A stretch of DNA of 64,000 nucleotides. Source: Taylorella asinigenitalis ATCC 700933. GTDB lineage: Bacteria > Pseudomonadota > Gammaproteobacteria > Burkholderiales > Burkholderiaceae_B. A program made the position numbers and the translations under genes. Below, piece after piece: positions 56,804 to 64,000 of this stretch. Positions within the stretch are counted from its first letter, which is position 1; the number at the start of each line of letters is the position of its first letter. A model generated the notes under the pieces. That model was not told the origin of the DNA and searched no databases. It saw only the letters and a list, made by a program, of their open reading frames with translations. The stretch lies in NCBI RefSeq assembly GCF_000687755.1, contig NZ_JHXN01000006.1:33372-97371 (forward strand), in the 5' to 3' direction.

Positions 56804-57472
56804 ATGATCTCAATTAGCGACTTAATAAAGGAATACCCTGACGGGCAGGGGGTAATTCGTGCTCTCACATTACCAAAACTCGAGATTGGGGATGCTGAAC
56901 AGTGGGCTTTAGTTGGTCCTAGCGGTTCAGGAAAATCAACACTTCTTCACATTTTGTCAGGATTAACCAAGCCTACTTCAGGAAAAGTTTCAGTTGATGG
57001 TGTTTTGTTAAATGATCAATCCCCTCAATTTCTTGCAGATTGGCGCGGAAAAAATATTGGCTATGTTCTACAGACTCTAAGTTTATTACCCTCTTTAAAT
57101 GCCTTCGATAACATTTTGAGTGGTGCATATTTTGCAGGACTTGATATTACTGACTCTCTAAGAAACGAAGTCAAGGAAATGCTTAAAAATATGGGTCTTG
57201 GAAATATGGGGCACAAAAAACCTGAGCAATTATCTCAAGGGCAGCAGCAGCGCGTAGCCATTGCCAGATCCTTAATTAAAAAACCTAAACTAATTTTAGC
57301 TGACGAACCTAGTGCTAGTTTGGATAAAGAAACTTCCAACAACATTATGGATATGCTTATAAATTACGCAAATTCAAACGGTGCGACGCTTCTTATATCT
57401 ACTCACGATCCAGAGGTTAGGGCTCGCTTTAATAAAGAAATCAGTCTAGCTCACGGGGTGCATGATGCTTAG
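56804..57472 (+). CDS. LolD/MacB-type ABC ATPase
   Basis: A 222-residue ATPase. Walker A is GPSGSGKST, the signature LSQGQQQRVA, Walker B LILADEPSASLD and the switch His in LISTHDPEVR. It pairs with the FtsX-type permease that overlaps its last 11 bases. Type VII (MacB-class) ABC systems work as mechanotransmitters or exporters rather than channels. One CATTGCCA word lies at 57259. Confidence 0.92.
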   Translation: MISISDLIKEYPDGQGVIRALTLPKLEIGDAEQWALVGPSGSGKSTLLHILSGLTKPTSGKVSVDGVLLNDQSPQFLADWRGKNIGYVLQTLSLLPSLNAFDNILSGAYFAGLDITDSLRNEVKEMLKNMGLGNMGHKKPEQLSQGQQQRVAIARSLIKKPKLILADEPSASLDKETSNNIMDMLINYANSNGATLLISTHDPEVRARFNKEISLAHGVHDA

Positions 57473-59066
57473 TAAAATCAGTATTAAAGAGCTTTTGCAT
57501 AAGCCATTTCAATCTATTCTTCTTATTATTCTGATTGCACTCTCAATTGCAGCTTCAGTGTTTTTCGTTTCTCTAAATCAAGGGATTCATGGTGGGTTGG
57601 TGAAGGCAACTGAACCATTTCCACAAGTAGTTGGTGCAAAAGGTGGTATCAATCAACTGCTTTTGAACACAGTGTTTTTGCAAGATCGTCCAATCGGGAA
57701 TATTCCTCAAAAAATTCTGACAGATTTAAAAGAAAATAAATTAGTAAATATGGCCATACCTCTTGGTTTTGGCGATAACTATAGAGGATTTAGATTAGTT
57801 GGTACCTCAACTGAAATATTCGAATACGCACCAAAAAAGGGTGGAGATAAATGGTTTACTCTTAAAGAAGGAAGAATATGGGATAAACCATTTGAAGCAG
57901 TGGTAGGAAGTGGAGTCGTTGAGTTAACTGGTATAAAAATAGGTGATACATTTAAAACTATTCATGGGTTTTCTGAGCACTCTTCGCATTCACACGATAA
58001 TTTATACACGGTAGTGGGTATTATCAACGAAGTTGATGGACCTTACGATCAAGCCATCTTAACGGACATAAGATCTATTTGGGAGGCTCACGCTCACCAT
58101 CACCACGATCACGATCATGAAGGACACGACCATGACCACGACCACGAGGGCCATGATCATGACCATGATCACGAACACGAAGGTCATGACCACGACCACG
58201 GCCATGATCACGAGGGACATGACCATGAGCATGAAGGGCACGAAGGCCATGACCACGAGGGACATGACCATGAGCATGAAGGGCACGAAGGTCATGACCA
58301 CGAGGGACACGACCATGACCATGACCACGATCACGATGGTGAAGCGGCACATGATCACGAACACGAGGGTCATGACCACGATGATGGAGGCCATGACCAT
58401 GACCATGATCACGATGGTGAAGCAGGGCATGAAGGCCACGACCACGATCATGAAGGCGAAATGGCTTTAGACAAGCCAGCAGCTAATAACGCTAATCCTA
58501 TATATGTTAACGACGGAAACCATGCGGCAACAACTGGTGAAGTAACTGCTATTCTTGTTCAGCCAGCAGGTTATGGTGAGGCGATGAAGCTTGCCCAAGA
58601 ATTCCAATCTAACCGTGATGCACAATTGATCTTCCCAGCTCAGAATATTATTCAATTGTTCTCTCTTATGGGACAAGGTGAGAAGTTCTGGTATTACGTT
58701 GGCGGATTCTTGATAATTACTGCATTAGCACTTGTTCTTTTAACTATGTATCTATCAAGTTTGACACGTATGAGAGAGCGTGCAGTTCTTCAAACACTTG
58801 GTGCATCTAGAGGCCAGTTATTAAAACTTGGGCTTATTCAAAACGGCGTGATTATAGTAATCGGTGGCATTTTGGGATATATCATAGGTATGCTTGCATT
58901 TGCTATGGTTAGTAATTTAACGAAGGATAGAACAGCTGTGTTTATGCCAGTTGATTTCTATGAATTACCAATTTACATTGCCATCGGAACAGTAATACTT
59001 GGGCTAATAGTAAGCATTATTCCTGCTTACATATTAAGTAAAAAAGATACTTTAAAATATCTGTAA
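57462..59066 (+). CDS. FtsX/MacB-type ABC permease with a long His-rich periplasmic loop
   Basis: A 534-residue permease with one N-terminal membrane segment (SILLIILIALSIAASVFF), a large periplasmic domain, and three C-terminal segments (residues about 410-530, FtsX domain with LTRMRERAVLQTLGASRGQ). From about residue 209 to 330 the periplasmic domain is interrupted by more than 100 residues of His with Asp, Glu and Gly (HDHDHEGH-type units). This should bind many transition-metal ions, most likely zinc. Neighbours are its ATPase and the exported protein at 56306. Confidence 0.9.
   Translation: MMLSKISIKELLHKPFQSILLIILIALSIAASVFFVSLNQGIHGGLVKATEPFPQVVGAKGGINQLLLNTVFLQDRPIGNIPQKILTDLKENKLVNMAIPLGFGDNYRGFRLVGTSTEIFEYAPKKGGDKWFTLKEGRIWDKPFEAVVGSGVVELTGIKIGDTFKTIHGFSEHSSHSHDNLYTVVGIINEVDGPYDQAILTDIRSIWEAHAHHHHDHDHEGHDHDHDHEGHDHDHDHEHEGHDHDHGHDHEGHDHEHEGHEGHDHEGHDHEHEGHEGHDHEGHDHDHDHDHDGEAAHDHEHEGHDHDDGGHDHDHDHDGEAGHEGHDHDHEGEMALDKPAANNANPIYVNDGNHAATTGEVTAILVQPAGYGEAMKLAQEFQSNRDAQLIFPAQNIIQLFSLMGQGEKFWYYVGGFLIITALALVLLTMYLSSLTRMRERAVLQTLGASRGQLLKLGLIQNGVIIVIGGILGYIIGMLAFAMVSNLTKDRTAVFMPVDFYELPIYIAIGTVILGLIVSIIPAYILSKKDTLKYL
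58089..58460 (+). repeat. Long degenerate CAY-GAY/GAR-GGN repeat coding for the His-rich loop
   Basis: About 370 bases built from GACCACGA, CATGACCATGA and GAGGGACATGA words. One 48-base unit is nearly duplicated in tandem around 58208-58303 (reading EGHDHEHEGHEGHDH twice). It lacks stops in several frames, which creates long false frames on both strands. Confidence 0.9.
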
Positions 59067-59082
59067 ATTCTTTAAAATTAAT

Positions 59083-59110
59083 GGGCTGATTTCGATCAGT
59101 CCTTTTTTTT
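59083..59110 (+). terminator. Rho-independent terminator after the ABC cluster
   Basis: GGGCTGAT-TTCG-ATCAGTCC forms an 8-base stem (one G-T pair) with a UUCG-type loop, followed by eight T. It lies 17 bases after the permease stop. Confidence 0.92.
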
Positions 59111-59131
59111 TACCTAATTTTTGGAGGTGCT

Positions 59132-61390
59132 ATGAAATTTCGTTTTCCAATAGTGATTATAGATGAGGACTTTCGATCTGATAGTGCTTCTGGATTTGGA
59201 ATTAGGGCATTGGCTGATGCGATTGAGGCTGAGGGTTTTGAGGTATTGCCAGCAACTAGTTATGGAGATTTAACCTCCTTTGTTCAGCAGCAAAGTAGGG
59301 CGTCCGCATTTATTCTATCGATAGACGATGAGGAGTTTGAAAGTGATTCTCCTCAAGACGTAGCAGAAGCCATTAGAAATTTGCGTTCGTTTATTAACGA
59401 ATTGCGATTTAGAAATGAGGATATTCCTATATATTTGCATGGCGAAACCCGCACCTCCGAGCATATCCCGAATGATATTTTGAAAGAGTTGCATGGCTTT
59501 ATTCATATGTTCGAGGATACTCCAGAATTCGTGGCACGTCATATTGTGCATGAAGCGAAGAGCTATTTGGATACATTGGCACCTCCTTTTTTCCGTGAAT
59601 TAGTGAATTATGCTCATGATGGCTCGTATTCGTGGCATTGTCCTGGGCATTCTGGTGGTGTTGCATTCCTTAAAAGCCCTGTTGGCCAGATGTTCCATCA
59701 ATTTTTTGGCGAAAACATGCTTCGTGCGGATGTTTGTAATGCGGTCGAGGAATTAGGACAACTGCTTGACCATACCGGGCCTATTGCCAAATCAGAAATA
59801 AATGCAGCTCGTATTTTCAATGCAGACCATTGCTATTTTGTAACTAATGGCACTTCCACATCAAATAAAATCGTTTGGCATGGCAATGTTGCCGAGAACG
59901 ATATCGTTGTTGTGGATCGCAACTGTCATAAGTCTATTCTCCACGCAATTACCATGACGGGAGCGATTCCAGTATTTCTTAAACCTACTCGAAATAATCT
60001 TGGCATTATCGGGCCAATACCATTGTCTGAATTTGAACCTGAAAATATTAAAAAGAAAATCGCTGATAATCCATTCATTTCTGAAGAGCTTAAGAAAAAG
60101 CCACGTATCCTTACATTAACGCAAGGAACTTACGACGGAATTTTATATAACGTCGAAATGATTAAAGAGAAACTTGGAGATACCATGGAAAATCTTCATT
60201 TTGATGAAGCATGGCTTCCACACGCAGCTTTCCATGAGTTCTATGAAAATATGCATGCGATAGGGCGAGGGCGTCCTCGTAGTAAGGAGTCCATAATTTA
60301 TGCGACTCACTCGACGCACAAAATGCTGGCTGGTATTTCTCAAGCATCGCAAATTATTGTTCAGGATTCTGAGTCAAGAAAATTAGATCGCAATATTTTT
60401 AATGAAGCTTTCTTGATGCATACATCTACTTCTCCTCAATACGCAATCATTGCCTCATGTGATGTGGCAGCAGCAATGATGGAGCCTCCAGGTGGTACTG
60501 CTTTAGTTGAAGAGAGTTTGCGTGAGTCTATGGATTTTCGCAGAGCAATGCGCAAGGTAGCTTCTGAATTTGGAAAAGACGATTGGTGGTTTAAGGTATG
60601 GGGTCCTCCTAGACTTGTGCAAGAAGATATCGGATGGCAAGGAGATTGGCTTTTAGAGCCAGATGCAGAGTGGCATGGATTCTCTAATATCACTGATGGT
60701 TTTACTATGTTAGATCCTATCAAGACTACTATTGTTACTCCAGGTCTTGAAATCGATGGTACATTCGATGAAACAGGGATACCTGCAAGCTTAGTAAGTA
60801 AATATTTAACTGAGCATGGCATTGTTGTTGAAAAAACGGGCCTGTATAGTTTCTTTATCATGTTCACAATTGGAATTACAAAGGGTCGATGGAACACATT
60901 ACTAACATCGCTTCAGCAATTTAAGGATGATTACGATAAGAATCAGCCTCTTTGGAGAAGCATGCCAGATTTTATTAAGCAGTATCCGAAATACGAGGCT
61001 TATGGATTGCGTGATCTTTGCCAAGAACTGCACGAAGCCTATCGCAAACGAGACTTGGCACGAATCACGACAGAGGTGTATTTAAGTGACATGGAATCGG
61101 CTATGAAACCTAAGGACGCTCATAACAAAATGACGCGTCGTGAGATAGAGAGAGTAAATATTGATGATTTGGAAGGTCGTGTTACGGCTGTGCTTCTTAC
61201 TCCATATCCGCCAGGAATTCCGCTTTTAATTCCTGGTGAAAGATTCAACAAAACCATTGTTCAATATTTAAAATTCGTTTGCGAATTTAATGTAGAGTTT
61301 CCAGGTTTTGAAACCATGGTGCATGGCTTGGGCTCTGAGGTTTTACCTAATGGGGAAATCCATTATTATGTGGACTGCTTAATGGATTGA
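59132..61390 (+). CDS. Biodegradative arginine/lysine/ornithine decarboxylase (AdiA/LdcC class)
   Basis: A 752-residue PLP enzyme of fold type I. The N-terminal wing domain (about 1-130) is response-regulator-like. The catalytic domain has DRNCHKSILHA, LHFDEAW and the PLP lysine in THSTHKMLAGISQAS. The C-terminal domain ends with LTPYPPGIPLLIPGE. It is closest in length and motifs to AdiA-type inducible decarboxylases, which use up protons and form polyamines. Which amino acid it prefers cannot be told by eye. A GGAGG ribosome site precedes the ATG. An antisense CATTGCCA word lies at 59881. Confidence 0.92.
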   Translation: MKFRFPIVIIDEDFRSDSASGFGIRALADAIEAEGFEVLPATSYGDLTSFVQQQSRASAFILSIDDEEFESDSPQDVAEAIRNLRSFINELRFRNEDIPIYLHGETRTSEHIPNDILKELHGFIHMFEDTPEFVARHIVHEAKSYLDTLAPPFFRELVNYAHDGSYSWHCPGHSGGVAFLKSPVGQMFHQFFGENMLRADVCNAVEELGQLLDHTGPIAKSEINAARIFNADHCYFVTNGTSTSNKIVWHGNVAENDIVVVDRNCHKSILHAITMTGAIPVFLKPTRNNLGIIGPIPLSEFEPENIKKKIADNPFISEELKKKPRILTLTQGTYDGILYNVEMIKEKLGDTMENLHFDEAWLPHAAFHEFYENMHAIGRGRPRSKESIIYATHSTHKMLAGISQASQIIVQDSESRKLDRNIFNEAFLMHTSTSPQYAIIASCDVAAAMMEPPGGTALVEESLRESMDFRRAMRKVASEFGKDDWWFKVWGPPRLVQEDIGWQGDWLLEPDAEWHGFSNITDGFTMLDPIKTTIVTPGLEIDGTFDETGIPASLVSKYLTEHGIVVEKTGLYSFFIMFTIGITKGRWNTLLTSLQQFKDDYDKNQPLWRSMPDFIKQYPKYEAYGLRDLCQELHEAYRKRDLARITTEVYLSDMESAMKPKDAHNKMTRREIERVNIDDLEGRVTAVLLTPYPPGIPLLIPGERFNKTIVQYLKFVCEFNVEFPGFETMVHGLGSEVLPNGEIHYYVDCLMD

Positions 61391-61436
61391 TTTAATGGCA
61401 TAATAGTTTTTAAAAATTATGTAAGGAGCCTAATTT

Positions 61437-62720
61437 ATGTCAGCTATCAAAGGTGTTTTTTCTGCTTATTTCAGGTTCAATTTACTATATAAAATTCTTA
61501 TAGGGCTGATCCTAGGAGCAATTGCTGGGATCGTTTTTCAAAACAATGCAGATATGGCTGCATTTCTAAAGCCATTTGGGGACATATTTATTCGTTTGCT
61601 CAAGATGATTATGGTACCTGTAATTGCATGTACCTTAATTGTGGGGGCTAGTACGATATCTCCTTCGCATCTAAGCCGAGTAGGCGGAAAAGTAGTTATT
61701 TTCTATCTGATTACTTCTCTATTTGCGATAGTTATAGGTTTGTTATCTGGCATGATTCTTGAACCTGGTACTGGTCTAGAATTTGCAGGTGCAGAGGGAA
61801 AAACTATAGAAGCAAAATCGCCATCTCTAAGTTCAATTTTTCTTAACATTATTCCTACAAATCCTATGGAGGCATTTGCAAAGGGAAATGTTCTTTCAAT
61901 TATTTTCTTTTGTTTACTTTTTGGAATCGCACTTGCTTATGGTAAAGATAGTAAGGATGAATTGCTCAGTAGGTCTTCGCAAACGGTATATGAATTTATA
62001 GATGGTGTAAGCCACATAATGTTCCGCATTGTGTCATGGATTATGCAATATGCACCATTTGGTGTATTTGCCTTGATTTTTATTGTGTTCTCAAAACATG
62101 GAGCTGCTGGATTTGGTCCACTTCTAAGCGTAACAGCCAGTGTTTATATCGGACTTATTTTGCAAGTAGTAATTGTATATTTTGGTATATGTCTGCTAAT
62201 GGGGTTAAGCCCAGTCAAATTTCTAAATAAAGTGCGAAATCCTATGATTACTGCTTTCGTTACACGCTCATCTGGTGCAACTCTCCCCGTTTCAATTGAA
62301 GCTGCGGAAAATATGGGAGTTCCAAAAAGTATCTATGGATTTGGTTTACCAGTAGGTGCGACCATCAATATGGACGGCACCACTATTTACTTAGGCGTAT
62401 GTGCCATGTTCATTGCCAACTCAATAGGTTTTGATTTAGATTTATCACAACAGCTCACTATTGTTATGACAGCTGTTTTAGCATCTGTTGGTACTGCAGG
62501 TGTTCCAGGAGCTGGAGCTATTATGCTTTTAATGGTACTGGAATCGGTTGGAATTAAAGTTGACGCAGGCACGCCCGCATCCGTAGCTTATGGCATGATA
62601 TTAGGTATTGATGCACTTCTTGATATGGGTCGCACATCGATGAACGTGGTAGGGGATTTGTCTGGCGTTGTTGCGGTATCTAAAAGCGAAAAACTTCTTG
62701 ATACTAATAGGTGGGAGTAA
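61437..62720 (+). CDS. Dicarboxylate/amino acid:cation symporter (DAACS family)
   Basis: A 427-residue symporter of the GltP/DctA class. Signature regions are FIRLLKMIMVPVIACTLIVG (HP1 side), TRSSGATLPVSIEAAENMGV, TINMDGTTIYLG and TAGVPGAGAIMLLMVLES. It moves glutamate, aspartate or C4-dicarboxylates with protons or sodium; the Arg/Gln positions that decide this were not resolved by eye. It follows the decarboxylase by 46 bases. One CATTGCCA word lies at 62411. Confidence 0.92.
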   Translation: MSAIKGVFSAYFRFNLLYKILIGLILGAIAGIVFQNNADMAAFLKPFGDIFIRLLKMIMVPVIACTLIVGASTISPSHLSRVGGKVVIFYLITSLFAIVIGLLSGMILEPGTGLEFAGAEGKTIEAKSPSLSSIFLNIIPTNPMEAFAKGNVLSIIFFCLLFGIALAYGKDSKDELLSRSSQTVYEFIDGVSHIMFRIVSWIMQYAPFGVFALIFIVFSKHGAAGFGPLLSVTASVYIGLILQVVIVYFGICLLMGLSPVKFLNKVRNPMITAFVTRSSGATLPVSIEAAENMGVPKSIYGFGLPVGATINMDGTTIYLGVCAMFIANSIGFDLDLSQQLTIVMTAVLASVGTAGVPGAGAIMLLMVLESVGIKVDAGTPASVAYGMILGIDALLDMGRTSMNVVGDLSGVVAVSKSEKLLDTNRWE

Positions 62721-62746
62721 TAGCCCACTTATTCAGCCTTATTGAA

Positions 62747-62821
62747 TGGCCACACCGGCGGGAATCGAACCTGCATCGAGAGCTTCGGAAACTCTAATTC
62801 TATCCATTGAACTACGGTGTG
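62747..62821 (-). tRNA. tRNA-Arg(CCG)
   Basis: A 75-base cloverleaf on the minus strand: acceptor CACACCG/CGGTGTG, discriminator G, encoded CCA (plus-strand TGG at 62747-62749), anticodon loop TTCCGAA with anticodon CCG, T loop TTCGATT. It lies between the symporter and the cytochrome gene. Confidence 0.96.
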
Positions 62822-62881
62822 TTAGTCACTGTTTGTGCATAATCTATTATAATTTTATTTTTAGTTCCACTGGGATATTGT

Positions 62882-64000
62882 ATGAGTACGAACCACTCCA
62901 ACAAATCAAGTCAAACGTTCAAGTTATTGTTGTTTGTTATTGCTATACCAATAATTTTAATCATAATTCTTATACGTGCCTTAAATGGTGGTGGTACCGA
63001 TCCTGCTCTTATGACCACCGAAGCTATCGAGGATAGGATTGCACCAATCGCTCGATATAATTTAGTGGAAGTTGCAGCAGCTGATGATGCAAATAGAGAA
63101 CCTTTAAATGGGGAAGGCGTATATAAACGTATCTGTTTTTCCTGTCATGATGCGGGGCTCTCTGGTGCACCTAAGTTTGCGGATGCAGCTGCCTGGGGAC
63201 CTCGCATTGCCAAAGGACAAGATGAATTATTCACTCACGCTATTGGCGGTTTTAATCTAATGCCAGCTAAAGGCGGTGACGCTAAATTAACAGATGATGA
63301 AGTTAAGCGTGGCGTAGTTTATATGGCAAACCAAGCTGGTGCAAATTGGGAAGAGCCTGCTGCAGCAGCTCCAGCAGAAGAAGCAAAACCTGCGGGAGAA
63401 GCTAATCCAGAAGAAAACGCAACACAAGCTCCAGCCGAAGACGCAAAACCTGCGGAAGAACCTAAGCCAGCAGAGCCCGCAACATCAGTTCCAGCAGAAG
63501 ATGCAAAACCTGCGGAAGAACCTAAGCCAGCAGAGCCCGCAACATCAGTTCCAGCAGAAGATGCAAAACCTGCGGAAGAACCTAAGCCAGTAGAGCCCGC
63601 AACATCAGCTCCAGCCGCAACTGATGGCGAAAAGTCTACTGCTGAAAAGGTTAAGGAAATAAAAGACAAAGCTGTAGAAAAAACAGAAGAAGTAGCAGAC
63701 AACGCAGCTGAAAAAACTGAGGAAATCAAAGATAAAGCAGTTGAGAATACTGAAGAAGTAGCTGATAAAGCAGCTGAAAAGGCTGAGGAAATAAAAGACA
63801 AAGCTGTCGAAAGAACAGAAGAAGTAGCAGACAAAGCAGCTGAAAAAACTGAGGAAATCAAAGATAAAGCAGCTGAAAAAACTGAAGAAGTCGTCGATAC
63901 AGCCAAAGAAAAATACGATGCTATGAAAGATGCTGCTGGCGATAAAATTGACGCCATTAAAGAATCTACTTCCGAAAAGGTTGAACCTGTAAATCCATAA
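62882..64000 (+). CDS. Cytochrome c5-like protein with long repetitive Ala/Glu/Pro and Lys/Glu tail
   Basis: A complete 372-residue protein; its TAA is the last codon of the window. An N-terminal membrane anchor (LLLFVIAIPIILIIILI) is followed by one cytochrome c5-type domain (about 65-160, haem motif CFSCH, methionine region NLMPAKGG). The last 210 residues are repetitive: first a Pro/Ala/Glu section with three 20-residue units, then four 22-residue Lys/Glu/Ala units of amphipathic helix type (EIKDKAVEKTEEVADNAAEK). Such a tail could span the periplasm or bind the envelope, holding the haem domain at a distance. Confidence 0.9.
   Translation: MSTNHSNKSSQTFKLLLFVIAIPIILIIILIRALNGGGTDPALMTTEAIEDRIAPIARYNLVEVAAADDANREPLNGEGVYKRICFSCHDAGLSGAPKFADAAAWGPRIAKGQDELFTHAIGGFNLMPAKGGDAKLTDDEVKRGVVYMANQAGANWEEPAAAAPAEEAKPAGEANPEENATQAPAEDAKPAEEPKPAEPATSVPAEDAKPAEEPKPAEPATSVPAEDAKPAEEPKPVEPATSAPAATDGEKSTAEKVKEIKDKAVEKTEEVADNAAEKTEEIKDKAVENTEEVADKAAEKAEEIKDKAVERTEEVADKAAEKTEEIKDKAAEKTEEVVDTAKEKYDAMKDAAGDKIDAIKESTSEKVEPVNP
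63421..63600 (+). repeat. Three tandem 60-base repeats in the cytochrome c5-like gene
   Basis: Units at 63421-63480, 63481-63540 and 63541-63600 are nearly identical. The last two differ at one base by eye (CAGAGC versus TAGAGC). Each codes for 20 residues of the PAEDAKPAEEPKPAEPATSV type. Sharp conservation points to recent duplication. Confidence 0.95.
63656..63919 (+). repeat. Four tandem 66-base repeats coding for amphipathic helix units
   Basis: Units start at 63656, 63722, 63788 and 63854, each 22 codons. Each unit is itself two related 11-residue halves (EIKDKAVEKTE / EVADNAAEKTE), an 11-mer periodicity like LEA or apolipoprotein helices. The fourth unit is the most diverged. Confidence 0.92.

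Noticed and set aside
58059..58470. Open frames on both strands through the His-rich repeat
   Set aside because: They are a by-product of the repeat composition (Met/Val/Thr-only products). Only the permease frame has domain context on both sides.
62711..62728. Terminator hairpin GTGGG/CCCAC after the symporter
   Set aside because: The stem includes the stop codon region, is only 5 base pairs, and lacks a T run.
62746..63036. A 96-codon plus-strand frame starting over the tRNA-Arg
   Set aside because: It overlaps the tRNA and the start of the cytochrome gene and has no recognisable domain.
63421..63919. Regular repeats as a CRISPR array
   Set aside because: The repeats are in frame, lack unique spacers, and form part of a protein tail.
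63319..63957. A 212-codon open frame on the minus strand opposite the cytochrome c5-like gene
   Set aside because: It is the antisense of the Ala/Glu/Lys repeats, giving a Ser/Ala-only sequence. The plus-strand frame has a haem motif and a membrane anchor.

Overview
The window is a gene-dense stretch of chromosome from an AT-rich (roughly 60 % A+T by eye) betaproteobacterium. Gene content and order point to Alcaligenaceae: dsbD-hemB-engB-cytochrome c4-resB-ccsA, the mla/ABC/bolA/murA run, and tatABC-degS-like protease-nif3-mscL-petABC-sspAB all follow the Bordetella-type order. The low GC and the trimmed his cluster suggest a small-genome, host-associated member such as Taylorella. That assignment is inference. 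All genes look intact, no insertion sequence or CRISPR array was seen, and no gap between genes exceeds about 250 bases.

Layout. 1-7005: cytochrome c assembly and haem supply (partial dsbD, hemB, engB, cytochrome c4, resB, ccsA, cyaY). 7026-25000: housekeeping genes (lptM-like, lysA, PBP1A, dGTPase-like, uvrA, MFS transporter, two ssb genes, three-domain msrAB, glmS, CorC-type protein, yggS, def, dprA). 25007-31806: Mla lipid-transport operon (mlaFEDAC, no mlaB), a second ABC transporter, a BolA-family gene and murA. 31822-33966: a lone HisA-like gene with altered active site, then tatABC. 33924-41068: DegS-like protease, Nif3, MscL, cytochrome bc1 complex, SspAB and a DUF805 protein. A tRNA-Thr with a near-consensus promoter follows. 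41516-49291: a phytase-like secreted protein, a lipoprotein, and a probable Fur-controlled operon of two imelysins, a DUF1111 dihaem protein, a sterol-desaturase-like membrane protein and a MauG/CCP-type peroxidase. 49337-53996: a TsdA-like and a trihaem cytochrome c, divergent from a TtrS/TtrR-like two-component system. 54218-64000: alkaline phosphatase, a zinc-type ABC system with a very His-rich loop, an Orn/Lys/Arg decarboxylase, a DAACS symporter, tRNA-Arg and a cytochrome c5-like protein with a long repetitive tail.

How the genes work together. Seven c-type cytochromes and their System II assembly genes (resB, ccsA, with dsbD as likely reductant source) make periplasmic electron transfer the main theme. 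Envelope maintenance (Mla, PBP1A, MurA, GlmS, DegS-like, MscL, MsrAB) and metal handling (CyaY, imelysins, His-rich ABC permease) are the other two.

The most striking signal is not a gene. The 8-base word CATTGCCA (either strand) occurs about 50 times by hand count, against roughly 1-2 expected. It is spread over about 35 genes, in two reading frames, and mostly in the sense direction. This looks like an uptake-type or other genome-wide DNA signal; dprA and an extra ssb lie in the same window. The second is the orphan HisA-like protein, which lacks the first catalytic aspartate and has lost all its histidine-pathway neighbours.
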